Below, piece after piece: positions 11,550 to 21,655 of a stretch of DNA of 64,000 bases (its first letter is position 1; each line of letters starts with the position of its first letter). The notes beneath the pieces were generated by a model. That model was given only the letters and a program-made list of their open reading frames with translations. It was not told the origin of the DNA and ran no database searches. The stretch is taken from assembly GCA_936450465.1 (NCBI GenBank), contig OW388297.1, positions 59,586,581 through 59,650,580 of the forward strand. The letters run 5' to 3'. The stretch comes from Gibbula magus (Eukaryota > Mollusca > Gastropoda > Trochida > Trochidae). The position numbers and the translations under genes are program-made.

Positions 11550-12370
11550 TCGCTATATAGTAAGCTCAACTAAATGTCGCTCTTTTACTTATTATTTTCA
11601 TCAAGTATTGGTGCTGTATCAGTTAACAAGACAGATAAAACACGTACCAGGCGGGTATCTATTTACAATTAAAACCTTCAAACGTGTTTTATCCTTTACA
11701 TAATGAATGTATATGCCATAATTCCAAAAATGAAATCAAGGAGGAGTTTCATTTTTATAAATTTACGATTGTTATGAAATATAACATTAACAATATGCTT
11801 TATTCAACAAATATATTATTAGAACCATCTATCTATAATTGTCTTCAATACTTCTGCCCAGGTTTGATTAAATCCCTTTCATGTAGTATTTTTTTCGCTT
11901 GATTATAATTTTATAAGGATAAAGAATCGGTCGAATAGGTCGAATTGCACTTTTAACGATTATGATTATCATAAAGCTAAGACAGAAGTTGTTTTGTTTT
12001 CAATTTTATTTCATCCATTTCAGGTAAGTATACAGACAGTGTCTATAAGTATACAAAATTGTGTAATATGGTTATGGTAGAGGTTAGAAAGAGTTTAAAA
12101 CGTTTTATAAAGTTTAGAACTGTGTCAAATAAAAGCAGATAATGTACCCTTATCATTTGATATAGAAGTCAAGCAAGTAAGTTGCATGAATCTTGAAGAA
12201 GTTCTAAAATATTTTGGACTAATATTACGAAGTATTCCGTTTAAAAATAGTATAGTTATTTTAAATGTAGTTATGATGGATATGAAATTGACTTTGAGTT
12301 CGATGATAACAACTGAGTTATTTTGAATTGACACCAAACGCAAAGTGCATTTGTTATGAACAAAGTCTCT
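11550..12370. other. Unassigned, possibly decayed LINE leader
   Basis: AT-rich with no confident gene. The stretch directly before 12370 lies upstream of an RT fragment on the plus strand and may be its decayed N-terminal part, but I cannot align it to any motif. Confidence 0.3.
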
Positions 12371-12573
12371 GAAAATGAAACTGGATTTAACAGAGGCTTT
12401 CCCAATGAAAACAATATTTTTTTATATTATACACAATCATCGAAAGAGTACCAAAAGTAGAAAGATTATTTGTTGCATTTATAGACTTTAAGAAAGCTGT
12501 TGATTCAATTGATAAATCAAAGCTATGAAATGTGGTATCAAAATATGGGTTTGGTAGTAAAATGTTAAAGACA
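12370..12573 (+). pseudogene. LINE reverse transcriptase fragment interrupted by a MITE
   Basis: ETGFNRGFPNENNIF corresponds to the QAGFRxxYSTxDNIF block of LINE RT. After a frameshift in a T-run near 12418 the next block reads RLFVAFIDFKKAVDSIDKSKL, then a stop. YGFGSKMLKTLK follows in place of the usual GI.GK....K. The copy ends where a TTAA MITE begins at 12578. Confidence 0.65.
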
Positions 12574-12577
12574 TTAA

Positions 12578-12800
12578 AGAGGCAGTAGCACGTTTTTTCG
12601 GTCAAATAAGTCGATTAAATGAAAAATTATGTCACCAATAGTATAACTCCCTTCTCTCTTCGGAAAATCAAGCTAAAAATGAGTGTACATGGATAATTTG
12701 TTTGTGTAATAAGATATAGTTAATATAAATGACATATCTTATCATTATAAATGGGAAATTTGAAAATTAAAATTTGCAAAAAACGTCCAACAGCTGTATA
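12578..12800. mobile_element. TTAA MITE, decayed copy
   Basis: Starts AGAGGCAGTAGCACGTTTTT right after TTAA (12574-12577) and shares its interior with the better preserved copy at 29140-29493. Shared blocks include AACTCCCTTCTCTCTTCGG, GAGTGTACAT, AATTTGTTTGTGTAATAAG, and CATTATAAATGGGAAATTTG. It lacks about 130 bp of that copy's centre, and its right TIR is eroded. Confidence 0.65.
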
Positions 12801-13050
12801 AATTAGTCTGTTATTTTATACTTTACGTTAGATAAATTCTATCATTTTCACATATAAATTGTCCCGTTATTTAAGCTTTATTTAAGAGAGGAACGATAAT
12901 TCCTTTGTTTAGAATATACATTAATTGCCTTTGTTCTGGATGACAATCTCTGGCATGAGTCACTGACCAGTGTCCAGTTGCTATTATCGATCATAAAACT
13001 AATTATAAAATATGCTCACACTCTCATTGATTGAATTAATTACGTTATGC

Positions 13051-13490
13051 CTTATAAATAGGGAGCACGCTTGTACAAAGCTAGTCTATAGCTGAAGTCG
13101 AGTTCGTTGCTTTCATTTTCTAGGTGAGTTGAACTTTTGCTTTAGTCCAGTGTTTTGTTAACTTTTGCCTTTGAATTACATTGAACATATTGCTAAACTT
13201 TAACGACTTTGCTATTTTCCTATGTTCAATTAATATTGCTCGTATTTCATTGGTTTACACTTTGAAATGTATATTTCTATGTTAAATGATGATATGCATC
13301 GTGTAGGATAACGCCAATTGTTATATATATATATTATTTTGATTAACTATCGCATTGATTGAATCTAAGAAACACATCTCATGTATCTTCTATTAAGATA
13401 ATTGTGACTTGATGTTTATAATGTTTAATGATTTATATGTATGAATAAAGAGTCTATAGCTGAAGTCAAGTTCGTTGCTTTCATCAGACC
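13051..13490 (+). repeat. LTR-like block with a 34-bp direct repeat
   Basis: AGTCTATAGCTGAAGTC plus 17 following bases occurs at 13083 and again at 13451, 368 bp apart, with one difference. A TATA-like TTATAAATA at 13052-13060 lies about 25-30 bases before the first copy. An AATAAA at 13444-13449 directly precedes the second. This is what a retroelement transcript bounded by R repeats would look like. No protein, primer-binding site or target duplication is found, so the assignment is tentative. Confidence 0.35.
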
Positions 13491-13555
13491 TCGGAATCGC
13501 TAAGAAGCTGGAACATATATTTACGTTTATGTAACAGTGTGTTATTTCATCTTCT

Positions 13556-14052
13556 TTGTCACTACCATTGACTAATCTTTTAAACGAATCACTTCAAACA
13601 GCAGCTTTCCAGATATATGGAAAGAATCATCTGTCATTCCAATCTATGAGAAAGGTAATAGTTATGACTGCTCTAACTATAGATTAGTCGCTTTAACGTC
13701 TTGATTGTTGTTTAAATGTTTTTAATTTCATGAGGGATAACAATTGTCTATCGAATTTGCAATCAGGATTCATGTCAGGGGACTCAACAGCTTATCAGCT
13801 TACTCATTTATATAACTTTATCGCTAAAGCTACATGTATGTATAAATGAAAAGATGTTAGGGTTGTATTCTGCTGTGTAAGCAAAGCCTTTGATAAAGTT
13901 TGGCACACGGGAATCAATAAAAAACTAAAATCTTGTGGAATTAATGGAAAGTTAATGCAATGGTTTGAAAGCTATTTGTAAAATAGAATGTAAATAGTAG
14001 TTATTCAAGGTTATAAATCTTAATTAAAAACGATAACAGCCGGTGTGCCTCT
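13556..14052 (+). pseudogene. CR1/L2-like LINE, RT segment 1 of 3
   Basis: The plus-strand blocks are FPDIWKESSVIPIYEKGN, SNYRLVALTS, then LSNLQSGFMSGDSTAYQLTH, DVRVVFCCVSKAFDKVWHTG and KLKSCGINGKLMQWFESYL. ITAGVP sits at the break point. These are successive RT motifs of a CR1/L2-group LINE (VSKAFDKVWH...ITAGVPQGSVLGP). There are stops and frameshifts. In the catalytic block the Asp of the usual FCDVSKAFD is replaced (CCVSKAFD), but AFD is retained. The sequence breaks off at GVP and resumes at 15097. Confidence 0.8.
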
Positions 14053-14905
14053 AGATTGTCTGATATCGGCATTTGATGCGATGATTGTTCCTATTTTAAT
14101 TTATGGTTCAGAAGTATGGGGATTTGAGAAACTTGATCTTATAGAAAATATCCACATCAAATTCTTAAAATTTGCATCGGGTTTACGAAAATCAACACCA
14201 AATTTTACGGTTTATGGCGAATTTGGTAGATCACCAATTTATATAAAGATTTATCAACGTATGCTGTCTTTTTGGCACAAACTAACATGTGTTGAAACAT
14301 TAAAACTATCCAATGTGTTGTATCATATCAGCCTTAACAAATACAAAGAAAATATCATATCAGACCCATGGATTCATTTTATCACAACTTTATTAGATAG
14401 AATTGGCTTATCAAATGTATTTGTAAATCCTTTGGTATGCTCTACGTCTTTCCTAGTTCTAAAAGCTGGACAAATTCTAACTGATCAATTTATTCAACAA
14501 TGGCGAGAAAACATCAGATCAAGCCCAAAAGGACTCTATTATCAACACTATAAACCATCACTTGCTTTTGAAAATTATCTTCTTTTACCAAGAAATATAT
14601 ATATGCCGATTTTGAAATTCAGAACATTAAACCTAAACTTACCAATTGAAACTGGAAGATGGCATAGCATACCAAGAGATGAAAGAACTTGTAAAATCTG
14701 TAACCTGAATGAAATAGGTGACGAATTACACTATATACTTACATGCCCAACGTTATATGAAAAACGAAAGTTATATTTACCCATTATGCAGAGTTTAAAC
14801 GCTATATGTAACCTTACCCATGCTCTAACTCCATCAACTAAACGAAATATGAAATTTCTGTCAAACTTCGTTATCCATCTTAACAATATGTTATCCAATG
14901 TCTAA
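14045..14905 (+). CDS. LINE protein C-terminal half (post-RT domain and zinc knuckle)
   Basis: 286 codons open to a natural stop. Homologous to the C-terminus of the 1006-codon LINE protein at 37141-40161. Shared blocks are PILIYGSEVWGFE, KF....LRKSTPNFTVYGE(F/L)GR, LPIETGRW and CKIC...GDELHYILTCP (a C-x2-C...H-x4-C knuckle). RT is absent because of 5' truncation. The first residues (MPLDC) partly come from the interrupted CR1-like LINE. The unbroken frame suggests a fairly recent insertion. Confidence 0.75.
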   Translation: MPLDCLISAFDAMIVPILIYGSEVWGFEKLDLIENIHIKFLKFASGLRKSTPNFTVYGEFGRSPIYIKIYQRMLSFWHKLTCVETLKLSNVLYHISLNKYKENIISDPWIHFITTLLDRIGLSNVFVNPLVCSTSFLVLKAGQILTDQFIQQWRENIRSSPKGLYYQHYKPSLAFENYLLLPRNIYMPILKFRTLNLNLPIETGRWHSIPRDERTCKICNLNEIGDELHYILTCPTLYEKRKLYLPIMQSLNAICNLTHALTPSTKRNMKFLSNFVIHLNNMLSNV

Positions 14906-15096
14906 TCACTAAATGATATTTTACACTTAAGTTATGTAACCAACTGTATGTGATCGGTTAATTAATTAATTATATATGTAATCAATAATCGTCTGCCATA
15001 AGACGCATGCCTTTATTATGAAAATATGTATATATGTATGCTCTTGTACCACCGAAGGTGGTTTTTGGAGTAATAAAATCGTTGAAATCGTTGAAT
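14045..15096 (+). mobile_element. 5'-truncated LINE inserted in the CR1-like LINE
   Basis: Everything between the split RT segments belongs to a different LINE. It has a C-terminal coding part (to 14905), a 3' UTR with a CCACCGAAGGTGG hairpin (15050-15062), an AATAAA-like signal and a short tandem tail (AATCGTTG repeated, 15076-15095). Because the flanking CR1-like frame can be followed across it (GVP before, GSV... after), the insertion is unambiguous. The exact target duplication is not resolved. Confidence 0.8.
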
Positions 15097-15358
15097 CGGG
15101 GATCAGTCCGTGCACCTATTTTCAGTGTACATAAATGGCATAGTTGATGGAATTGAAAGTAACATGCGCCTCTTTTTGCAGACGACACATGGCCCTATGT
15201 AATAATTGACTATCCTTGTACGAGTGTCCCTACTCTAAATTCAGACTAACAGAGAATATCTCAATGGACTGAAACGTGGCTAGTAAAATTTAACCCTAAT
15301 AAGAATGAAACCCTCCAATTTTCAAGCCAAATCGAACCCTCCATGAACAATTCACTTC
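15097..15358 (+). pseudogene. CR1/L2-like LINE, RT segment 2 of 3
   Basis: Continues the RT after the nested LINE: GSVRAPIFSVYINGIVDGI (for QGSVLGPLLFLVYINDIV), then MRLFADDTWPYV with the YADD/FADD catalytic pair intact, then SQWTETWLVKFNPNKNETLQF. It ends at CACTTC, where the LTR retrotransposon is inserted, and resumes at 24299. Confidence 0.8.
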
Positions 15359-16459
15359 TGTCACGGTGTTCATAGCTCAACAATTGGAAGACACCAAATC
15401 AGGAAAATAATATAACTATTACACATCAAAGCAAGACAGAAATCCAAGATACAGATTAACGAACAATGTTTATTTCTATCAAGCAAGTAGCCACTAAGCA
15501 CTGGAGCGCACCACTTTCTGACAAATACACACCACTAAATGAATGCTAATTAGCTCAAGGGACAATCAATCAAGCAAATAACCGCTCAACAATATACACA
15601 CAGATTAAAGAAACGGTCCACGTAACAACTGCGATAAGTGTTAATTACGGGTAGACAATGGGATTGGACCTATGACACTCTACTGGGAAGACAAACTCAC
15701 TCACAGAGCGAATTAAATAGGGATATAAAACTACGGCACACAGTACCAAGTAAACCCTATAATGGAAATACCCCACACAGTGGGTGTAAGTTACTTAGGG
15801 ATAGGTATAAGTAATTCTTACAAATAATGTGGAGATGGTAAGTCTATAGTATACAACTATGTGATCAATAAACCATACAAGACAGAGATATCAAGATAGT
15901 CATCTCACCAAATCCTAAGAGAGCTTCCCAGAGTGAAGTGTCCTGTCCAGCCCGTCAGTGTTCAAGCGAGGAATCGTGGTTCCCAGAGGGCTTAGACCAG
16001 ACTGCCCCCAGAACGACTGACCAGTTCTTAAGAGCAAAGCGTGCGGACGTCGGAGAAAGCCACCTACCCGCACTGTTGGAGGGTTAGCTCCGACTCCTAA
16101 GATGTGTTTTGTTAAAACACAAGAATGGCCCTATTTTACTAATTATGAGTGGTCAATACAAAGTGAGGTATCAGAAGATAGGGCTCACTCTAAGCTACAT
16201 GTACATATACATATAGTTAACATAAACATCAATATATAAATATTATAAAGGATATGGCGAGAATCCAAGTCAGAAACAACTGACTTTAACACACATAATT
16301 GCAAATAACATCAATATGAATAATAGAAGAAGGTCAGACGATACATGGATGTAAAGAGGACAAGTTCGCCTTTTAATATATACAATTATGATTGACATGG
16401 AATAATGATACAGGTGATGAGAGGCGGGAGAAAGGAGCGAGGAAGCACTCCCCGTTACA
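15359..16459 (-). repeat. 3' LTR of the Gmr1-like element (1101 bp)
   Basis: Bounded by TG...CA and nearly identical to 23437-24298 outside two indels. It holds about 240 bp (15485-15725) that the other LTR lacks. The other LTR has an 8-base extra stretch near its plus-strand start. Differences between the two LTRs elsewhere are few, so the insertion is not ancient. Confidence 0.9.
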
Positions 16460-16472
16460 CCTTCCCCAACAA
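16460..16472 (-). promoter_or_regulatory. Polypurine tract next to the 3' LTR
   Basis: On the minus strand TTGGGGAAGG abuts the LTR start TGTAACG. This is the expected place of the plus-strand primer. It is short for a Gypsy polypurine tract. Confidence 0.6.
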
Positions 16473-16598
16473 ACTTCAGGAAATTTGTACATGTATAACA
16501 TGTGAAAATTTGCGATTATCAAATACATATATTATATATATATACACACAGCGATTGAATAATAATGACAGGAGATGTACAATCAGTGTCCAATGAGC

Positions 16599-17186
16599 TC
16601 ACGGGATCCAACCAAGTGACAAGGCATCCGCAACCACGTTGTCGGAACCTTTGATGTGCCGCACTTCAAGGTTAAACTCTTGAAGGAGCAAACTCCAACG
16701 TAACACGCGCTGGTTAGAGTCCTTAAGGCGGTGTATGAAAGTCAGGGGGTTGTGGTCCGTGAACACGCGCACTGGGGTTTGTGTTTTGACGAGATACACT
16801 TCGTAGTGCTTCAGGGCAAGCACGAGTCCAAGGGCCTCTTTCTCCACGGTTGAGTAGTTCAACTGGTGTCGCCTGAACTTGCGGGAGAAGTAGCTGACGG
16901 GGTGGTCGTAGCCAGCTGTATCCTCTTGGAACAGTACAGCACCACATCCGACAGCGCTCAGCGCTAGCTTGAAGAGTTGGTCGAACTGGGCCCCGTGAAC
17001 ACAGGCTGGGAGATCAGCATGGCCTTCAGACAGGAAAACGAGCTGCTGCATTCCTCAGTCCAGATGAACTTGTTTCCCTTCTGGAGCAACGATGTGAGGG
17101 GAGTGGCGACAGCGGCGAAGTTCGGACAGATACTCCGGTAGTAGCCGGTCATGCCCAGGAAACGGCGGATTTCCTTCTTAGACGTA
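16599..17186 (-). pseudogene. RT C-terminus (connection) and RNase H of the Gmr1-like element
   Basis: Two overlapping minus frames. The first reads PQPTSKKEIRRFLGMTGYYR, the block that follows the RT palm in Gypsy, then FIWTEECSSSF. After a frameshift near 16985 the RNase H follows: SAVGCGAVLFQEDTAGYDHP, FSRKF, EKEALGLVLALKHYEVYL, VFTDHNPL and ADALS. The first catalytic Asp (normally in a V-D-A-S context before AVGCG) is gone: the sequence reads FKLALSAVGCG, two residues shorter than the family pattern. The Glu of EKEAL and the Asp residues of FTDHN and VADALS remain. The RNase H should therefore be inactive. Confidence 0.85.
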
Positions 17187-17905
17187 GGCTGAGGCGAGCA
17201 CCACATTCATCAGTCGTTGGAACGCAGCAGGAGCTGTCTTGAGTTCAAATGGCATCACTCGGTACTGGTACAGACCGCTAGGTGTGGCGATCGTCAGGAC
17301 ACGCTTGGCTGCTTCCGTGAGGGGGATCTGATAGTAGCCGTTGAGGAGGTCCAGCTTCATGATGAACCGTGAATGTCCGATGCTGTCTATGCAGTCGTCG
17401 ATCCTCGGCAGAGGGAAGGAGTCTCCTCTCACCAGCAGGTTGACCCGTCTCAGGTCAGAACACACGCCGACCTGGTTTCCTGGCTTGGGGACAATGAGGC
17501 CAGGCGAGCTCGATGGACTGTCACTCGGCTCGATGACTCCCTGCTCCAGCATGGCATCGATCTCCTCCCTCAGTATGGCCTTCTTGGTTGGGTTGAGACT
17601 GTAGGGGTGTTGACAAACGGGGGCGGCGTCGCCAATGTCAACGTCGAGCTGCATCGCGTTGGTCACTCCTGCAGTATCTGGGAACAGCGGCAGGTGACTC
17701 TGGATAGCGGCTCTTATGTCATCCTTCTGCTGTGGTGGAAGATGGGTCAGCTTGCTGTCCACATCTTCTAAGATTTGGCTGTTTCTTAACTTGGTCTCGA
17801 CGAACTCAGGTGATTGGTCGAGTTCACAGGCTATCAAGCCTATGGGTTGAACAATCTTCCTCTCCCGGTACGCCTTCAGTAGGTTGACAATATCTTTCCT
17901 TCCTG
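17178..17905 (-). pseudogene. Reverse transcriptase of the Gmr1-like element, catalytic motif deleted
   Basis: The frame reads through the fingers and early palm: REEIDAMLEQGVIEPSDSP, SSPGLIVPKP, CSDLRRVN, DSFPLPRIDD, FIMKLDLLNGYYQIPL (first catalytic Asp present), YRVMPFELKTAPAAFQRLMN, then VVLA. At about 17187 it jumps straight to PQPTSKKEI. The segment that should hold the YxDD box (about 75 codons) is missing. Upstream the frame joins the integrase reading through a single frameshift near 17905, so integrase and RT formed one polyprotein in this order. Confidence 0.9.
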
Positions 17906-19491
17906 CGTCTGTCTGGAGTATTGATCACATACCCTACGTCGCTAACCTTACGTTTAACAGAGTAAGGGCCGAAGTATTTGGCCCTAAGAGAGGACATGGG
18001 GATGGGAAGGTATAGCAATACTTTATCGCCAGCTCTAAACTGCCTGAGCTGTGCCTTCCTGTCGAAGCGATCTTTAGCCCTAGTCTGAGCAGACAGCAGG
18101 TGCTGCTTTGCTAGAGTGGTTGCCTGCCAGAGCCTATCCTTAACCCTAGCCACATACCCTAGCAAATTATCCTCTAGCCACTTATCCTTAACTAGCTTTA
18201 AGGGACCTCTGGGAGTGTGACCATAAACCAGCTCAAAGGGAGAAAAGCCTAGCGACTCCTGCCTAGAATCCCTAGCAGCAAACAACACATATGTGAGTCC
18301 CACATCCGAGTGTGACCATAAACCAGCTCAAAGGGAGAAAAGCCTAGCGACTCCTGCCTAGAATCCCTAGCAGCAAACAACACATATGTGAGTCCCACAT
18401 CCCAGTCTCTCTCGTGTCCGAGACAAAAACACCTCAACATGCTCCTAAGACTTTGATGGAAACGTTCTAGCACCCCCTGGGACTCGGGGTGATACGCGCT
18501 AGAGCGAACTTGGTAAACCTCCAACAACTGCAAAACCTGCCTAAACAATTTAGACATAAAGTTAGACCCCTGGTCGGACTGAATCTCATTAGGCAAACCC
18601 GTCATGGTAAAGTACTTAATGAGAGCCTTTGAAACTACCGTTACTGTAATCTTACGTAATGGGATAGCCTCTCGGAACCGTGTGCTCACACACATGACCG
18701 TCAATACATACTGATTACCCTGTGAAGGGCCCGACAATGTCAATCAACACCTTGGAGAAAGCTTCACCTTCAGCAGGAAGTATCTTCAAAGGGGCCGGGG
18801 GAATGATCTGATTGGGCTTACCCGCTAACTGACACACATGACAAGAACCACAATATTCCGCTACATCCTTGTACAAGCCTGGCCAGAAGAAATCAGTACT
18901 TACACGATCATAAGTCTTAGATCTACCAAGATTACCTGCAAATAGACTCTCGTGCGCAAGACTCAAGATCTCCTTCCTAAACTTCAGAGGAACCACGACC
19001 TGCTCCTTATCACTAGTGTCTAACTCCTTCTGAGGACAACGTTTTAACAGAACACCCTTGCGAACATAGAAGTCCTCCCTATCCTTCTTATCTGACAAAG
19101 CCTCGGACCATACCTGTTTTAAAGACTCATCCTCCTTTTGAGCACTACACAAAGCCTGACGACTCCAGTTAACATCAAGACCACCTTGAATAACTCTATC
19201 ACCATCTGACATTTTGTACTTAGACTTATCACTCTTTGCCTTCTTAGCCTCCTGATCACTCTTAGCCTTATCAACTGGTCTAGCCTTGCTACAACTCCTC
19301 ACTGTACCACCACTATCAACTTCCTCAAACGCCGCAGACACACAAGTGTCAGTTAGGTCTACATCCTCATCAAACGGCTTGACCTTAGACATTGACCTGG
19401 TAGTAACACAAGCGGGGAAAACATCGGTGATATCGACTGACCTGCCTGAACTTTGATCAATAGGAGAACCATGAACCTTAAAGGTAGACAC
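17824..19491 (-). pseudogene. Integrase of the Gmr1-like element
   Basis: From the N-terminus: a Ser/Lys-rich linker with VFPACVTTRSMSK, then the zinc-binding module AHESLFAGNLGRSKT...FFWPGLYKDVAEYCGSCHVCQ. Its second His is Asn (GNLG for GHLG) while C-x2-C is kept. The catalytic core has the DDE residues in IDIVGPF, IQSDQGSNF and YHPESQGVLERFHQSL. The C-terminal GPY/F module reads LRAKYFGPYSVKRKVSDVGY. A 95-bp tandem duplication at 18213-18402 breaks the frame after the core, and another frameshift near 17905 ends it. It lies upstream of RT, the reverse of ordinary Gypsy elements. Confidence 0.88.
18213..18402 (-). repeat. 95-bp exact tandem duplication inside integrase
   Basis: 18213-18307 and 18308-18402 are the same sequence, each starting GAGTGTGACCATAAACCAGC or nearly so. 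The unit is not a multiple of three, so the duplication shifts the frame and repeats the coding for LTYVLFAARDSRQESLGF. Identity of the two copies means the event is young compared with the other damage. Confidence 0.9.
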
Positions 19492-19495
19492 GTCT

Positions 19496-21650
19496 CACTA
19501 GTGCCATCCCAAATTGACCGCCGCTAACGAGCCCGTTACGTAATTGATTTTATGGCTTACACGGTCACGTGAATCAAACTGGGCTTCTGCCGAGCGAGCC
19601 CGTCCATGTCTAGGCGGGGGATTTCCCCTTTTGACACGCGATCGCTGATTGGCTGTTTCATCTCACTGCACACCGACATGTACACCTTGTCGCTTCTGAT
19701 GTCGTATTTGAAGAGTAAATGTTTATACATTCTATTAATATTATTAGTACTGACAATATAACATTTTGAAACGAAATTAATAGAAATATTTTCAACTCGA
19801 AATTATTTGACAGGTTGTTGATACAATCTTTCGGAATCTACTTCTACATTGAAACTTCACATACGGGATTACATGTAAATGTAAGAACATGTATATATTA
19901 GATAAACGGCATGTATTTCAAGATGATACATGGAAATGGGGATTGACAAACAGGGTTACAGGTACACGCACACATTTATCATTGCTATACTGCATGTAAT
20001 GTTCGTCCAGGATTGTGATTTCAACAAGTTTGTTACAATATTTCATGGAGAAAGTCGTAGTTTACCAAGTTTCTGAATACCAATATTAATAATATAATTT
20101 AAATGCTACTAAATCGTTTCATAGAATGCATAAGAGAGGTAATATTACATCGATTTCCTGGAAAGATGTGTGAATGTTTGGTGAAAATATCATGGTTACG
20201 ACTCACATTTCATTCAACGTTTCTTTGTTGCTGTCACGTTTGATATCAGTGACAAAGTATATTCAAAAGTGAAAGTACATAAACATAAAAAGGTTATTTT
20301 AATTCAAGTTCAAATTGTCGATCAACATATTGTTTTAGACCCCTATATGATGTAATGCAATGCAAACCATTTTCATTTGCTATATGAGTTTTATGAAATT
20401 TATTTCATGTATTAATACATGAACTGGATTGGTAAACAACTGAACAAGCTCACTGAACTTTACATGAAGATTGTTGCACTTTACAGGCACACATATACAT
20501 TATGATTATTGTGTTCATAAATGTATCATCATTTAAACATCATGAACAAATGTGAACCATACATGCATTGTTGATTGGCATTTACAAAAGTCATCTAGAC
20601 TTTTTTGACAAATCATTTCTTCTTATTGAATAAAATACATTTAAACCACATTGTGATTATACACATTTATAGACAACGAACAAGATCGAATGAAATCATT
20701 TTTGTTACCAAACTTACTGTACATCTCGTAAATGAAAACGAAACGGATTGGTAAATACGCTGATAGAATTTACTTGCCGCGCCAATACAAATGATCAGTT
20801 TAGCCTACCATATAGATGTTTCAAAGGAGTAAGTGTTGTTACAGCAAATTAAACTGAACAAAGTCAAATAAGCTGAGTAGGTGAGAAGGAAGGAGGAGCC
20901 TCGAGTGTAATTATTGTTTTTACAGATAACAAGTTTACTGGACCGGTTCTATTACACAACAAATGGCATCTCGGTGGCCGCCATGTCAATTGACATGATA
21001 ATTGTCAAATGTTCGGTTTTGGTGTCACAATGCTGATCATGACAACAAATACACATTAATGCGACATTCAGTCTAGATGTTGTCAGCCAATCAAAGTTAG
21101 GAACATATATTCGACCAATGGAATTCAGGAATAGGATGATAGTTTTGTATTTTGTTTGTTTGACACTCATGAATAAAACCATATCATTGGACGAATACTT
21201 ACGGTCACTATCTCTAGAAGCAGACGTTAACCTCTATCCAACAACAATTAGGCAACTTAGGGTGTTATACGACGATGTGCATGGATTATTAAGTTCATGG
21301 CGAAAACAGGTTCGTTATTCTAATCACATTGTAGATTGCTATTCGCGTGCCAAATATTTGCAAAATTATCACAATTGTACTTTGGTTACATTTTCAAAAA
21401 TGATATATTAATTGGCCTGTACGTCGCGTGTGTGTTTTCTTACATACATAAGCCTATGGCTGATATACCGATCCATTTCTCTTTTTTTATTATCATGATA
21501 AGAAACCATTACCATTTAAAACAAAACAGACTGTTACGGTATTTGTTTCGATCAAAAGACATTTCTATACCGCTCGTGTACGGCAAGTAGTGGCGAGTAT
21601 TAGCCGATGCGCAAAGTAAGCATCGCTGAGTAGGACTAACGCTAACTGAG
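19496..21650. mobile_element. Foreign 2.1-kb insert within the LTR element
   Basis: Gag-protease coding stops near 21656 and pol coding resumes at 19491. The AT-rich sequence between shows no retroviral motif and has a different composition. Its left end begins CACTAGTGCC and the right end near 21592 reads GGCAAGTAGTG, a weak CACTA-like pair. The 3-base flanks differ (TCT and GCG), so I do not call a CACTA transposon. It contains one candidate plus-strand exon. Confidence 0.55.
21118..21312 (+). other. Candidate coding exon, unknown protein
   Basis: The frame starts at 21118 with a hydrophobic run (MIVLYFVCLTLM) and continues with a well-composed stretch, ISLDEYLRSLSLEADVNLYP then RQLRVLYDDVHGLLSSWRKQ. 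It ends at CAG|GTTCGT near 21310, a plausible splice donor. Downstream codons look non-coding. I do not recognise a family. It could be the first exon of a gene carried by the insert, or chance. Confidence 0.25.
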
Positions 21651-21655
21651 ATTTC

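Noticed and set aside
17341..17771. Plus-strand frames of 87-132 codons
   Set aside because: Antisense shadows of the minus-strand RT.
19496..21592. CACTA (EnSpm) transposon with CACTA...TAGTG ends
   Set aside because: Only about 10 bases of weak terminal match, and the 3-bp flanks TCT and GCG do not agree. No transposase.
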